In this document: piece by piece, positions 32,292 through 41,931 of the stretch
Position numbering within the stretch: the first letter of the stretch is position 1
Layout: each line of letters opens with the position of its first letter
NCBI GenBank assembly: GCA_029194675.1
Contig: JARFXP010000006.1
Location: forward strand, 1 to 64,000
DNA from: Nitrospira sp.
GTDB taxonomy: Bacteria; Nitrospirota; Nitrospiria; Nitrospirales; Nitrospiraceae
Length of the DNA stretch: 64,000 bases
Reading direction: 5' to 3'
Made by a program: the position numbers and the translations under genes
The notes under the pieces: generated by a model
Seen by the model: only the letters and a program-made list of their open reading frames with translations
What the model was told of the DNA's origin: nothing
Databases searched by the model: none

Positions 32292-33428
32292 GTGAACGTG
32301 CGAGGCAAATTCCTTGCTTGCCTGCTGCTGCCACTCACGATGTTTCTTGGGTGCAACCATCAAGACGAGCAATCCCGGCAGATTTCCCGGCCCGTGAAGG
32401 TCGTCCGAATCAGCGATGAGGCCGCCGCAGGGGTGATGAGTTTCGCCGGGGAAGTACGGGCACGATACGAGACGACCTTAGCCTTCCGGGTATCGGGCAA
32501 AATGCTTCACCGTCCCGTTGAGGTGGGAGATCGCGTGCACAAAGGTCAGCGCTTAGCGAGGCTGGATTCCAACGATTATCGACTTGGAACGGACGCACTT
32601 AACGCTCAGCTCAAATCCGCCCAGGCCGAACAGGATTTTGCCCGGGATGATCTGACACGTTACCGTGAACTCCTGAACCTGCGGGTCATTAGTCCAGCCG
32701 AGTTCGACCGGCATGACACCGCTTACATCACCGCGCGGGAACGGGTCGCGGCGCTGAACGCTCAACTGGGCCAAGCGACCAACCAATTACAGTACACCGA
32801 TCTCCTGGCGGATCGGGACGGCGTGGTGACGGCGCTGGAAGCCGAGATCGGGCAGGTGGTGGCTGCCGGTCAGCCGGTCGTCAAGCTGGCCCGGCTTGAT
32901 GAGAAGGAAATCCATATCGATATCCCTGAGCAGCGTGTGGCTGGAATCGAACTCTACCAGACAGTCCGCGTGACCTTGTGGGCCGGCGGCGACAGGCAAA
33001 TCACGGCACGTATTCGCGAGATCGCGGCGGCGGCCGACCCGGCCAGCCGCACCTATCGAGTCAAGGCGACACTGCTTGAGGGACAGGATGAAGCACGGCT
33101 CGGTAAGACGGCGACGGTGTGGATTCCGTTGACTACCCCACCGCGCATCGCCGTTCCACTCTCCGCCGTATTTACCCCTCAGAACGAGTCTGGACGGCCG
33201 CGTGTATGGCTGGTGGACGAGCAGGCTGGCACGGTCAGATCCGTGCCGGTTCAGCTGGGCGAGGCACTGGACGGAGAGCGCATTGTCGTCGCGGGAGTCG
33301 TGTCCGGACAATTGGTCGTCAGCGCCGGCGTCCAGCGCCTAGCTGAAGGACAGGCGGTGCGCCTGCCGGAACAGGTCGCGGTGGCCATGCAAGGCTTCGT
33401 CGCCGAAAGCAAGGAGGATCAGCCATGA
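32292..33428 (+). CDS. RND efflux periplasmic adaptor (set 3)
   Basis: The GTG at 32292 gives a 378-residue lipoprotein with the signal NVRGKFLACLLLPLTMFLGC. It has the lipoyl segment YETTLAFRVSGKMLHRPVEV, a short hairpin, LADRDGVVTALEAEIGQVVA and PASRTYRVKATL. This is the MexH/RdxA-like shorter branch rather than the type of sets 1 and 2. Translation from ATG 32130 would add about 54 NmrA-derived residues before the signal and may prevent export. The permease start overlaps its stop by four bases. Confidence 0.85.
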   Translation: MNVRGKFLACLLLPLTMFLGCNHQDEQSRQISRPVKVVRISDEAAAGVMSFAGEVRARYETTLAFRVSGKMLHRPVEVGDRVHKGQRLARLDSNDYRLGTDALNAQLKSAQAEQDFARDDLTRYRELLNLRVISPAEFDRHDTAYITARERVAALNAQLGQATNQLQYTDLLADRDGVVTALEAEIGQVVAAGQPVVKLARLDEKEIHIDIPEQRVAGIELYQTVRVTLWAGGDRQITARIREIAAAADPASRTYRVKATLLEGQDEARLGKTATVWIPLTTPPRIAVPLSAVFTPQNESGRPRVWLVDEQAGTVRSVPVQLGEALDGERIVVAGVVSGQLVVSAGVQRLAEGQAVRLPEQVAVAMQGFVAESKEDQP

Positions 33429-36400
33429 AGGATTTCAATCTGAGCGAGTGGGCACTCAAACATCGCTCCATCACCGGTTTTTTCATGGTGCTGGTGCTGC
33501 TCGGTGGAATTCTCGCCTATTCCCAGCTGGGACAGCGGGAAGACCCGACGTTCACCTTCCGGGTGATGGTCGTGAAAACCTTCTATCCTGGGGCAACCGC
33601 GCTGGAAACAGAGCAACAGGTGACCGACCGCCTGGAAAAGAAAATCCAGGAACTACCCAATCTAGACTTCATCCGCAGCTACTCGAAATCCGGCGAATCG
33701 GTCATTTTTGTCACACCCCGTGAAGATACGCCGGCTAAAGAAATTGCCGATCTCTGGTATCAAGTGCGCAAGAAGGTCGGTGACATCCGCATGAGCTTGC
33801 CGCCCGGCATCGTCGGCCCCTTCTTCAATGACGAGTTCGGCGACACCTACAGCCTCCTCTATACCTTTTCCGGGGAAGGCTTCAGCTACGCCGAGCTGAA
33901 AGCTGCGGCAGATTCGGCTCGACAGCAGATCTTGCGCGTCAAGGATGTCGAGAAAGTCGATCTCATCGGCGTCCAGGACGAAAAGATTTACGTCGAGTTT
34001 TCCGACAAGAAGCTGGCCGAACTGGGTCTGGACGCCGCATCAGTCGCTCAAGTACTCCAGGCGCAGAATGGCATGGTGCCGGCGGGAACAGTGTTTTCTT
34101 CACAGCGCAATCTCCCCATACGACTCACCGGCCCATTCGACTCGGTGGATAGCGTGGCGAACCTGGCGGTACGTCTCGAAGGCCGGACCATCAGGGTCAG
34201 CGATTTCGCCAAGGTGACGCGGGGCTACACCGATCCGCCGGAATTCAAGATGCGCTTCAACGGCAAGGAAGCCATCGGTCTCGGCGTGACCATGCACAAG
34301 AAAGGCGATGTGCTGGAACTGGGCAAAGCGCTTGAAACCACCATGACTTGGATCGAGGGGGAACTTCCGGTGGGGGTCGAGGTCGAACGGGTCGCCGATC
34401 AATCGCGCGTGGTCAAAACGGCCATCGGCGAATTCCTGCGCACCTTCTTCGAGGCGCTGGCGGCGGTGCTGCTCGTCAGCTTCCTGAGTCTCGGGTTTCG
34501 CACCGGCTCCGTCGTCGGGCTGACAGTGCCTCTGGTTCTGGCCGGAACGTTGCTGTGCATGTGGCTCTTGGACATGGAAATCCATCGCATTTCGCTGGGC
34601 GCCTTGATTCTCGGGTTGGGCCTTCTGGTGGACGACGCCATGATTGCGATCGAGATGATGGCGCGCAAACTCGAAGAAGGGTGGGATCGGATGCGCGCCG
34701 CGACTTTTGCCTACCGCGCTACGGCGTTTCCCATGCTGACCGGAACCTTGATCACCATTGCCGGCTTTCTACCGGTAGGCCTGGCTAAGTCGCAAGCCGG
34801 TGAATACACGGTGGCGATTTTTCAGGTGATGGCCATCTCGCTGTCCCTATCGTGGATCGGTGCGGTGGTCTTCACACCCTATCTGGGCTTCCTGATGCTT
34901 AAAATCAAGGGCAAGGGGGACACATCCGACCACGACCTTTTTGACACGCCGTTCTATAATCGCTTGCGCCGCTGGGTGGATCGTTGCGTGGAACATCGCA
35001 AGACAGTGATCATTGGGACAGCCGCGCTGTTCGGCGTCGGCGTCGCAACTTTGACCCAAGTCCCCGAACAGTTTTTCCCGTTGTCCAATCGGCCGGAAGT
35101 CATCATCGACCTGTGGCTGCCGGAGGGCAGTGCCTTCGCGCAAACTGAAGCGGTCGCCAAGCGCATGGAGACGCTGCTTGCCACAGATGAGGATGTGGTG
35201 AATTACGCGGCTTATGTCGGCAGCGGCAGCCCGAGGTTTTTCCTCCTGATCGTGCAACAACTGGTCAATACCAACCTCGCCGAATTCGTCGTGATGACGC
35301 GTGACAACGTGGCCCGCGAACGGGTCATGCAACGCATCCGCCTGGCTTTCGCCACGGATTTCCCGGAAGTGCGGGGACGCGCCATGCGGCTCAATGTCGG
35401 GCCACCGATGGACTATCCGCTCGTGTTCAGGGTGTTCGGTGAAGATCCCAAGATCGTTCGAACCATCGCCGACCGGGTGGCCGAGGTCGTGCGCGCCAAC
35501 CCCAACGCGGTGGATGTGAACGACGACTGGCACGATCGCATTCCTTCGTCTCGTCTCGTACTCGATCAGGACAAGGCGCGTGCACTCGGCGTCTCGACTT
35601 TAAACTTGTCGCAAACCTTGCAAGCTCACTATACGGGAATTCCCGTCGGACAGTTCCGCGAGGACGACAAACTCATCGACATCGTCTGGAGGGCGCAAAA
35701 GAACTTGCGCGGCGCCGCCCACGAGTTACCCGATGTGGCAGTGCGAACGGCCAATGGAAAATCTATGCCGCTGGCGCAACTGGTCACATCCGAAACCGTT
35801 TTCGAGGATGGCGTCCGATGGCGCCGTAACCGCTTCCCGGCAATTTCAGTTCGGGCCGATGTGGTAGACGGCATGCTGGCGCCCGATGTAGCCGCCCAGA
35901 TCGTTCCGAAGCTCGAGCCCATCAAAGACAATCTCCCCGCCGGCTATTTCATCGAAACCGGCGCGGCCAAGGAAGACGCCTGGATCGCTCAGAAGTCGAT
36001 CCTGATCTGGATTCCGCTGGTCGTGATCGCCACGCTTATCCTGCTGATGATGCAGCTACAGAACCTGTCCCGAACGTTCCTGGTGTTCGTCACGGCTCCT
36101 TTGGGTGTGATCGGAGCGGCATTCGCCCTGTTGCTGTTCGGCGCTCCCTTCGGTTTCGTAGCCCTGCTCGGCATTATCGCCCTGGCCGGGATGATCATGC
36201 GGAACTCGGTGATCCTCGTGGATCAGATCGAGCAGGATGAAAAGGCCGGTCGGGATACCTGGACCGCCATCGTAGAATCGACCGTCCGGCGTTTCCGGCC
36301 CATTCTCTTGACTGCAGCGGCAGCTATCCTGGCGATGATTCCGTTGTCGCGCAACGATTTCTTCGGACCGCAGGCTATCGCCATCATGGGCGGACTCACG

Positions 36401-37993
36401 ATCGCGACCATACTGACCGTGTTCTTCCTGCCCGCGTTGTATGCAGCCTGGTTTCGGGTCACACGGAACCATGCTCATGCAGATGCCTCGCCGGCAGGGT
36501 CGAATAAACTTGTGTTTCCCAGGGATTCAGTAATGGTTGATGGAGCGATTGCCGTGACGACGCGCTATTCACTACCACTTGTCGTCCTGACGATCGTCAT
36601 GTTAGTGGGGTGTACACCGACGCGTGTGAGTGATCGGGTACCATTATCGATTCCGACGGATTGGAATCATGCCCCAGGTGTTCAAGACAATTCTAATCAG
36701 ACCGATCTCAAAGAATGGTGGCGAGGATTTCGCGATCCACTGCTGAACGAGTTGATCATCGAAGCATTAGCCGCTAACCACGATCTTAGAATCGCAACGG
36801 CTCGCGTTCGAGAGGCCAACGCGATAGTCACTGTCGCGGAATCAGCACTCTACCCCAGTGTTGATTTCTTTTCCTTTGGCGGCCGGGAAAAGCGAATTGA
36901 CCGGATCATCGCAGTACCAAATGGCCAGGGAGGAACACAGCTGGTCATACCCACCGTCAATGTCGGCACCGGTGGTCTTGCTGCACGGTGGGAGGTAGAT
37001 GTTTTTGGTGCCAGGCATCTTGAAGCCGAGGCAACGGGTGCTCAGGCCGCTGGAACCGAAGAAGAACGGCATGGAGTACAAGTGGGATTGGTGGCTCAGG
37101 TGGCGACGAACTATCTGGAACTACGCGGCGCACAGGAACGGACTGCGATTCTGCGCGAAAATATCGACATCCAACGGGAAAGGCTCAGAACTTTGCAGGC
37201 CTTTTATCGTGCGGGTTTAACGAAAGAAACCGAAGTTTCCCGGCAGGAAGCCTTACTGCATAGCACCGAGAGTGCCCTCCCGGGATTGAACGCAGCAGAA
37301 GTCACTCTGATCCATCGCCTCAGCCTGTTGCTGGGCGAATCTCCGGCGAAACTTGAACACCGGCTTGTTGCTGCAGCAGTTCATCCTTCCGACCTGCCGA
37401 GTATCCCAAACATGTTGCCTTCAAGCCTCCTACTACAACGGCCTGATCTGCGCCTTGCGCAAACCGAAGTGAGTGCGGCAGCGGCCAGCCTTGGTGCAGC
37501 GCGGGCCGATTTGTTCCCGAAGCTGGTGCTGTCGGCGAGCGGCGGAATCGGCGCGCTAGCCGTCGGGGGATATCCGACTCTGGTGGAGGGTGTGTATGCG
37601 CTGGGGGCTGGCCTCACGGCTCCGATATTCAATGCGGGACGCATCCGGGCTCACATCGCTGCCGCGGACGCGCGGCTGGATCAAGTCGCGGCGAAGTACG
37701 AAAAAACCTTCCTCCTCGCCTTGGAAGACGTGGAAAATGCCTTTGTCGCCCATACCTCGTCGAAGGAGCGCCGCGAACAACTATTGAAGGCCGAAACAGC
37801 AGCAGAGAAAACGTATCGATCCTCCGAAGCCTTATATCAGAGGGGAGCGAGTGATTATTTATCCCTGCTGGATGCTCAACGCACCAAACTTTCAATCAAC
37901 GACGAGCGTGTCAAAGCTGAAACCGCAGTTCGTGTCTCGTTGGTCTCGCTTTCCAGGGCATTTGGTGGCGGTTGGGCCGTGGACGCTCAGTAA
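33425..37993 (+). CDS. RND permease and NodT outer-membrane factor in one reading frame (set 3)
   Basis: One frame of 1522 codons. Residues 1-1020 are a complete RND permease (LKHRSITGFFMVLVLLGGIL at the start, proton-relay pair in LGLLVDDAMIAIEMM, end LPALYAAWFRV). A linker of about 17 residues follows. From residue 1037 (ATG 36533, AGGGA ribosome site) there is a full outer-membrane lipoprotein of 486 residues, with its own signal and lipobox LVVLTIVMLVGCTPT and TolC repeats (WWRGFRDPLLNELIIEAL, then LYQRGASDYLSLLDAQRTKL). The permease has lost its stop codon. A covalent inner/outer-membrane chimera is hard to assemble, so the internal start probably supplies the channel. Confidence 0.9.
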   Translation: MKDFNLSEWALKHRSITGFFMVLVLLGGILAYSQLGQREDPTFTFRVMVVKTFYPGATALETEQQVTDRLEKKIQELPNLDFIRSYSKSGESVIFVTPREDTPAKEIADLWYQVRKKVGDIRMSLPPGIVGPFFNDEFGDTYSLLYTFSGEGFSYAELKAAADSARQQILRVKDVEKVDLIGVQDEKIYVEFSDKKLAELGLDAASVAQVLQAQNGMVPAGTVFSSQRNLPIRLTGPFDSVDSVANLAVRLEGRTIRVSDFAKVTRGYTDPPEFKMRFNGKEAIGLGVTMHKKGDVLELGKALETTMTWIEGELPVGVEVERVADQSRVVKTAIGEFLRTFFEALAAVLLVSFLSLGFRTGSVVGLTVPLVLAGTLLCMWLLDMEIHRISLGALILGLGLLVDDAMIAIEMMARKLEEGWDRMRAATFAYRATAFPMLTGTLITIAGFLPVGLAKSQAGEYTVAIFQVMAISLSLSWIGAVVFTPYLGFLMLKIKGKGDTSDHDLFDTPFYNRLRRWVDRCVEHRKTVIIGTAALFGVGVATLTQVPEQFFPLSNRPEVIIDLWLPEGSAFAQTEAVAKRMETLLATDEDVVNYAAYVGSGSPRFFLLIVQQLVNTNLAEFVVMTRDNVARERVMQRIRLAFATDFPEVRGRAMRLNVGPPMDYPLVFRVFGEDPKIVRTIADRVAEVVRANPNAVDVNDDWHDRIPSSRLVLDQDKARALGVSTLNLSQTLQAHYTGIPVGQFREDDKLIDIVWRAQKNLRGAAHELPDVAVRTANGKSMPLAQLVTSETVFEDGVRWRRNRFPAISVRADVVDGMLAPDVAAQIVPKLEPIKDNLPAGYFIETGAAKEDAWIAQKSILIWIPLVVIATLILLMMQLQNLSRTFLVFVTAPLGVIGAAFALLLFGAPFGFVALLGIIALAGMIMRNSVILVDQIEQDEKAGRDTWTAIVESTVRRFRPILLTAAAAILAMIPLSRNDFFGPQAIAIMGGLTIATILTVFFLPALYAAWFRVTRNHAHADASPAGSNKLVFPRDSVMVDGAIAVTTRYSLPLVVLTIVMLVGCTPTRVSDRVPLSIPTDWNHAPGVQDNSNQTDLKEWWRGFRDPLLNELIIEALAANHDLRIATARVREANAIVTVAESALYPSVDFFSFGGREKRIDRIIAVPNGQGGTQLVIPTVNVGTGGLAARWEVDVFGARHLEAEATGAQAAGTEEERHGVQVGLVAQVATNYLELRGAQERTAILRENIDIQRERLRTLQAFYRAGLTKETEVSRQEALLHSTESALPGLNAAEVTLIHRLSLLLGESPAKLEHRLVAAAVHPSDLPSIPNMLPSSLLLQRPDLRLAQTEVSAAAASLGAARADLFPKLVLSASGGIGALAVGGYPTLVEGVYALGAGLTAPIFNAGRIRAHIAAADARLDQVAAKYEKTFLLALEDVENAFVAHTSSKERREQLLKAETAAEKTYRSSEALYQRGASDYLSLLDAQRTKLSINDERVKAETAVRVSLVSLSRAFGGGWAVDAQ

Positions 37994-38039
37994 GCCGAGG
38001 AAGTGATAATGACCCCGTGAAAATAGCAGAGAAGGACTC

Positions 38040-38316
38040 AGTCGTGCGGTTCCGAAAGAGTAAATCGGTGAACCCAGATGTGACCCGCGCCCCTGATGAC
38101 CGCACCACCATACGAATGGCCGACCAGCAAGATCGGGCCACCTTGAGCTGCCGCGAGTTTACTTGTGCGATCGATATCATCCGCCAGTGATGTGAGTGGG
38201 TTCTGCGTCGCACAAATTCGATAGCCCTTCGCGTGCAGCGGTGGAATGACGTGCCGCTAACGTGAACCGTCGCCCCAAGCTCCATGCACTAAGACGATGT
38301 GGGGTTTAGTCGTCAT
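38040..38316 (-). pseudogene. Alpha/beta-hydrolase, N-terminal fragment
   Basis: ATG 38316 has a GGAGAA ribosome site. The frame reads TTKPHIVLVHGAWGDGS, an in-frame TAG, then RHVIPPLHAKGYRICATQNP and GGPILLVGHSYGGAVI, after which homology ends. HGAW and GHSYGG are the oxyanion and nucleophile motifs of small alpha/beta-hydrolases. The missing C-terminal half, on the same strand, is at 31399-31515. It is inactive: split, with a nonsense codon. Confidence 0.75.
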
Positions 38317-38346
38317 CGCGGTTCTCCTCTCTGGACATTTCATGCT

Positions 38347-39228
38347 CTAGCTCAGCCCAACCTCTTTCAGAAGAGCCTGAGCACTTGCTTTTTCAACATT
38401 GTTAGACGCAAACTGACTATCACCGGTAATGAGCTTCCTATCTTGGTGGGTTTTTCCGGTGATGTCGCTATTGAGGATCTCAACACCGAGTTCCTTCAGC
38501 TTCTCGGCGACAAACCATGGCATCGGACCAGGCATGTATCCGATATCGGGATTTTTCTTGTCGATGGAATCGGGGAAGACACAGATCTTGTAGCCCTTAT
38601 ACATGAAGTCATCCTTGGACTCCCCGAGCGCCGCCGATAGCAACGCCGCCGGCCCATGGCATTGGGAAATAACATATTTGTCCTTCCTCATCGCCCATTC
38701 GAGAACATGCTTGATGTCTTCGCTGTGAGGGATTCCAATTAGGGCACCATGCCCCCCCGGGATGAAGACAGCTATATACTTTGAGTCTTCTCCAAGTTTG
38801 TTCTCGATAACATCCGAAAGCTTGAGCGGGCTTTTAAGTTTTTCCAAGTACTTGTGATATACGCTCTGGACAGCTTCGTCTTCTTTCGGCAACGCCCAAA
38901 GTTCCAGCTTGACGGGGTTGCCCGACAAAGTCGCGATGTCGAATTCGAAGCCGGCCTTGTTCATATGGTACATCGGAAGCAGCATTTCAACCGGGTGGTT
39001 TCCTGTGGAAAACATCGTGCCGTTCTGCATGAGAAGGTATCTCTCATCAGAGGCAATCATCAGTACCTTCCATTTCCCCTCGCGATAGGGGCTTGGGTAG
39101 TCCGCCCCTTCCAGATCGGATTTGGACGAGGTGTACTTTTCTAGGGAGTAGGCCGAAGGAAAGAAGGCGTTATCCTCAGCCGGATCCGGAGTGGGTACTT
39201 TGCCAGCTTCGGCATCCTTATTTGTCAT
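38347..39228 (-). CDS. hchA: DJ-1/PfpI family protein, Hsp31/HchA type (glyoxalase III/deglycase)
   Basis: A 293-residue protein starting at ATG 39228 behind GAGGAGG. It has the HchA features: [20 protein letters not shown], the Glu-bearing [40 protein letters not shown], and the nucleophile Cys in [17 protein letters not shown]. The end, [20 protein letters not shown], also fits. The family acts as a holding chaperone and methylglyoxal-handling enzyme. It appears intact and monocistronic. Confidence 0.9.
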   Translation of the reverse strand: MTNKDAEAGKVPTPDPAEDNAFFPSAYSLEKYTSSKSDLEGADYPSPYREGKWKVLMIASDERYLLMQNGTMFSTGNHPVEMLLPMYHMNKAGFEFDIATLSGNPVKLELWALPKEDEAVQSVYHKYLEKLKSPLKLSDVIENKLGEDSKYIAVFIPGGHGALIGIPHSEDIKHVLEWAMRKDKYVISQCHGPAALLSAALGESKDDFMYKGYKICVFPDSIDKKNPDIGYMPGPMPWFVAEKLKELGVEILNSDITGKTHQDRKLITGDSQFASNNVEKASAQALLKEVGLS

Positions 39229-39589
39229 GGCTTTCCTCCTCTCGCTTGATTCGTGAATTGAAGATGCATGGTTTCCCTTCATGCGAGTGTGACATCGATT
39301 GAGACCACCACTCGGTAGAATCCTAGTCGCATGTTCAGTGAAGAAATTACACCGTAGCAAAGGCTGTCCGATTGGGGCAAGGGAAAGTTTGTCGGTTTTT
39401 CATAGCTGGTTTTCTTGTGGGCTATGCAGCTTTGCATGGCCTGATTTGTTCTCTCCGGTTGCTCCCCTCTCGTCTATCAGTTCATGACCCTGCATCGGTT
39501 CGCCTTGTTACTTTCAAGCATAAAGCTCCGGCACTTCGTTACGGCCTGACGGTTCTCCACGGTGGGCCTAGACTTGCGCCTTAGTTCGC
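39229..39589. other. Intergenic stretch, no gene supported
   Basis: It contains the hchA ribosome site at its left edge. Short open frames occur on the plus strand but have no ribosome site or recognisable family. The right edge abuts a truncated dps fragment, so part of this DNA may be decayed coding sequence. Confidence 0.35.
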
Positions 39590-39848
39590 TACCCTCGTAC
39601 AATGGCCTCCCACCCTCACTGAGTTTCTGAAACACACGAGACTGAAGGAACAGCTTGAGAAATCTTTGAGCGCCATTGAGATGGTCAAGAAGTTATTAAT
39701 GGGTCATGAAGAGATTATTCAGTCGTTGCGAGTGGATCTTGAAAGTTGTGGCGATAAGTTTCACGACTCCGGTACGAACGATTTTCTCACCGGACTCATG
39801 GAGCGACATGAAAAGATGGCCTGGATGCTACGGGCCGTGGTGGAGTGA
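39590..39848 (+). pseudogene. 5'-truncated dps (ferritin-like) gene
   Basis: The open frame reads LTEFLKHTRLKEQLEKSLSA, then MVKKLLMGHEEIIQSLRVDL, then GTNDFLTGLMERHEKMAWML, and stops at 39848. GT.DFLTGLME.HEKMAWMLRA is the well-conserved C-terminal helix of Dps proteins, which bind DNA and store iron. The first half with the ferroxidase His/Glu residues is missing, and an in-frame stop lies just upstream. Confidence 0.7.
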
Positions 39849-39956
39849 AAGAGTCGTTTAGGAGACTCGGGGATCCAATTATCTGAACGGCGCCTCACGT
39901 GACTTCAGGAAAGACAGAGGACTTGAAGTTCGCCACAGATCTCAAAATTGAGCTGC

Positions 39957-40088
39957 ATGATTCAGGTTGTTAGGGAACTCCTACAAAAAGGAGTGGTACA
40001 GCAGCAGGGCCCCGTACTGTTGGCGTCAAAACCGGTCGAGGTGTCTGGACTGATCGACGAGGCGGCGACCGCACTTGCCAAAGTCTAA
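39957..40088 (+). pseudogene. Unrecognised 43-codon fragment
   Basis: From ATG 39957 the frame reads QVVRELLQKGVVQQQGPVLL, then ASKPVEVSGLIDEAATALAK. It looks like the last strand and helix of an alpha/beta protein, and I cannot name the family. There is no ribosome site. It sits between the dps remnant and the IS-interrupted gene, so it is probably another remnant. Confidence 0.25.
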
Positions 40089-40240
40089 TCCCAACATAGT
40101 GCATGGCCGGGGAGCAACTTTTCTGGCTTACATTAAACAGCTCTGTATCGGACATTGAAGATGCCGATGGGGACATGAAACGAATATGTCGATGCAACAA
40201 TCACAAGGAGGAGGGGGCATCATGCGAAGCAGGAACCTAG

Positions 40241-41931
40241 CCCGGATGATTCACGACTCGTGACACAAAAAAGCCATCGAGGCTCCGAACTGTGCTATAG
40301 GAGCGGTGTTCAGGCGCTTCTATACCCAGGGAAGGAGAAACCCGATGGCGACAGATTGTATACCGCAAGTGACGTTCGAATTCTATGACAAACTGCGGCC
40401 GGTCGTCGCTCGGTTCGACCAGACCCAGGCCAGCACCGATGGTGGAGCGGTGTTGCTGAAGGCCCTGGATGCCCAGCTCCAGTTGACCGATCGGTTGGCC
40501 GGGTGTTTGGTGGACCGCCGGGATCCCGACAAGATTCGACACACGGTGCGGGAGCTGCTGCGCCAACGGCTCTTCGGCCTGGCCTGTGGCTACGAGGATG
40601 CGAACGACGCCGCCCGGCTGGCAGAGGATCCGCTGCACAAACTGGCCGTGGGACGAGATCCGGTGACGGGAGCGGCCTTGGCCTCGCAGCCGACCCTGTC
40701 GCGCTTTGAGAACGCGGTGGGACCGTGGACCTTGGCGCGGATGGGACGGACCCTGGCGGTGACGGTGATCGCGCACCATCGAGAGCGGCTGAAGGGGCAC
40801 GCGCAGCGCATCACGATTGATCTGGACCCGACGGATGATCCCACCCATGGGCAGCAGGCATTCACCTTCTTCAATGGGCACTATGGCACGTGGTGCTACT
40901 TGCCCTTGGTGGCGACGCTGACCTTCAACGACGAAGCCGAGCCGTATCTGGTCGCGATCGTGCTCCGCCCCGGCAACAGTCCGGCGACGTGCGGCGCCGC
41001 TGGTCTGCTGCGCACGCTGGTGCGCCGCCTGCGGCAGGCGTTCCCGGGGGCCGCGCTGCGGGTGCGTGTCGATGGCGGCTTCGCCGGGAACGAGTGGCTC
41101 GACGTTTTGGAGACGCAACGGGTCGAGTATGTGGTGGGGCTGGCGAGCAACGCGCGGCTGGTGCGGCGCGCGGGGCGGCTCTTGGGCGAGGCCTATGGCC
41201 TGTCCAAGTACAGCGGCCGCACCGAGCACGTCTACGGGGAGACCCGCTATGCGGCCCGGAGTTGGGCGCATCGGCGGCGGGTGATCATCAAGGCTGAAGT
41301 CGTGCGGCGGCCCGGGCGGGATCCCAAATGCAATCCCCGTTTCGTCGTGACCAATCTGCGTGAGGCCCCGGCGACGGTCTATGCCGTCTATTGTCAGCGC
41401 GGCGAGATGGAGAACCGCCTCAAGGAGTTGCACAACAAGCTGGCGTTGGGGCGGACGAGTTGCTCGCGGTTCTGGGCCAATCAATTTCGGGTCCTGCTCA
41501 CCACTGCGGCGTACGTGCTGCTCCAAGACTTGCGGCGGCGCGCTCAGGGGACCGCCTGCGCCACGGCGCAGGTCGCCACGTTGCGGGAGCGGCTGCTGAA
41601 GCTGGCCGTGTGGGTGGAACGATCCGTTCGCCGACTCGTCTTGCACTTGCCGCAATGCGCCTCCTGGGGCGACACCTGGCGCCGCGTCGCCATCGCGGTC
41701 GGCGCTACACCCGGCTAACGGCACTCGCGGCAGGAAGAAACCGGTCGCAGTCCGCACACACGACGGGAGACGTGTCGCTGCACCAGCCCTCGCTACGCGT
41801 CCATAGGGCCGGCTGACGGCTCGATTGTGAGAAACACGCTTTTCAAGAGGCCAGTCCCTGCCATTTCCAGGCTCGACACCTTCACGGTGCTGCTCCCCTG
41901 ACGTGATCCAGCTCATCGTGAATAATGCAGG
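40241..41931 (+). mobile_element. IS1380-family insertion sequence (1691 bp)
   Basis: The left end is CCCGGATGATTCACGA and the inverted right end CCTGCATTATTCACGA, with CTAG target duplications at 40237-40240 and 41932-41935. It carries one intact transposase gene. The insertion point is proved by the host gene frame, which is restored on removal. The ends resemble those of the MITEs at 469 and 12566. Confidence 0.9.
40345..41718 (+). CDS. IS1380-family transposase
   Basis: A 457-residue DDE transposase starting at ATG 40345 (AAGGAG ribosome site). The catalytic triad is visible: Asp in ITIDLDPTDDPTHGQQ, Asp in LRVRVDGGFAGNEWLD, and Glu in YCQRGEMENRLKELHN, the Y-(2)-R-(3)-E region of the IS4-like fold. 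No frameshift or stop is present, so it is probably active. A long open frame on the opposite strand is only an effect of the high GC content. Confidence 0.95.
   Translation: MATDCIPQVTFEFYDKLRPVVARFDQTQASTDGGAVLLKALDAQLQLTDRLAGCLVDRRDPDKIRHTVRELLRQRLFGLACGYEDANDAARLAEDPLHKLAVGRDPVTGAALASQPTLSRFENAVGPWTLARMGRTLAVTVIAHHRERLKGHAQRITIDLDPTDDPTHGQQAFTFFNGHYGTWCYLPLVATLTFNDEAEPYLVAIVLRPGNSPATCGAAGLLRTLVRRLRQAFPGAALRVRVDGGFAGNEWLDVLETQRVEYVVGLASNARLVRRAGRLLGEAYGLSKYSGRTEHVYGETRYAARSWAHRRRVIIKAEVVRRPGRDPKCNPRFVVTNLREAPATVYAVYCQRGEMENRLKELHNKLALGRTSCSRFWANQFRVLLTTAAYVLLQDLRRRAQGTACATAQVATLRERLLKLAVWVERSVRRLVLHLPQCASWGDTWRRVAIAVGATPG

Noticed and set aside
40237-41916. A 559-codon open frame antisense to the IS transposase
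   Set aside because: It mirrors the codon structure of the GC-rich transposase gene, is rich in Arg, Pro and Gln, and has no ribosome site or known domain.
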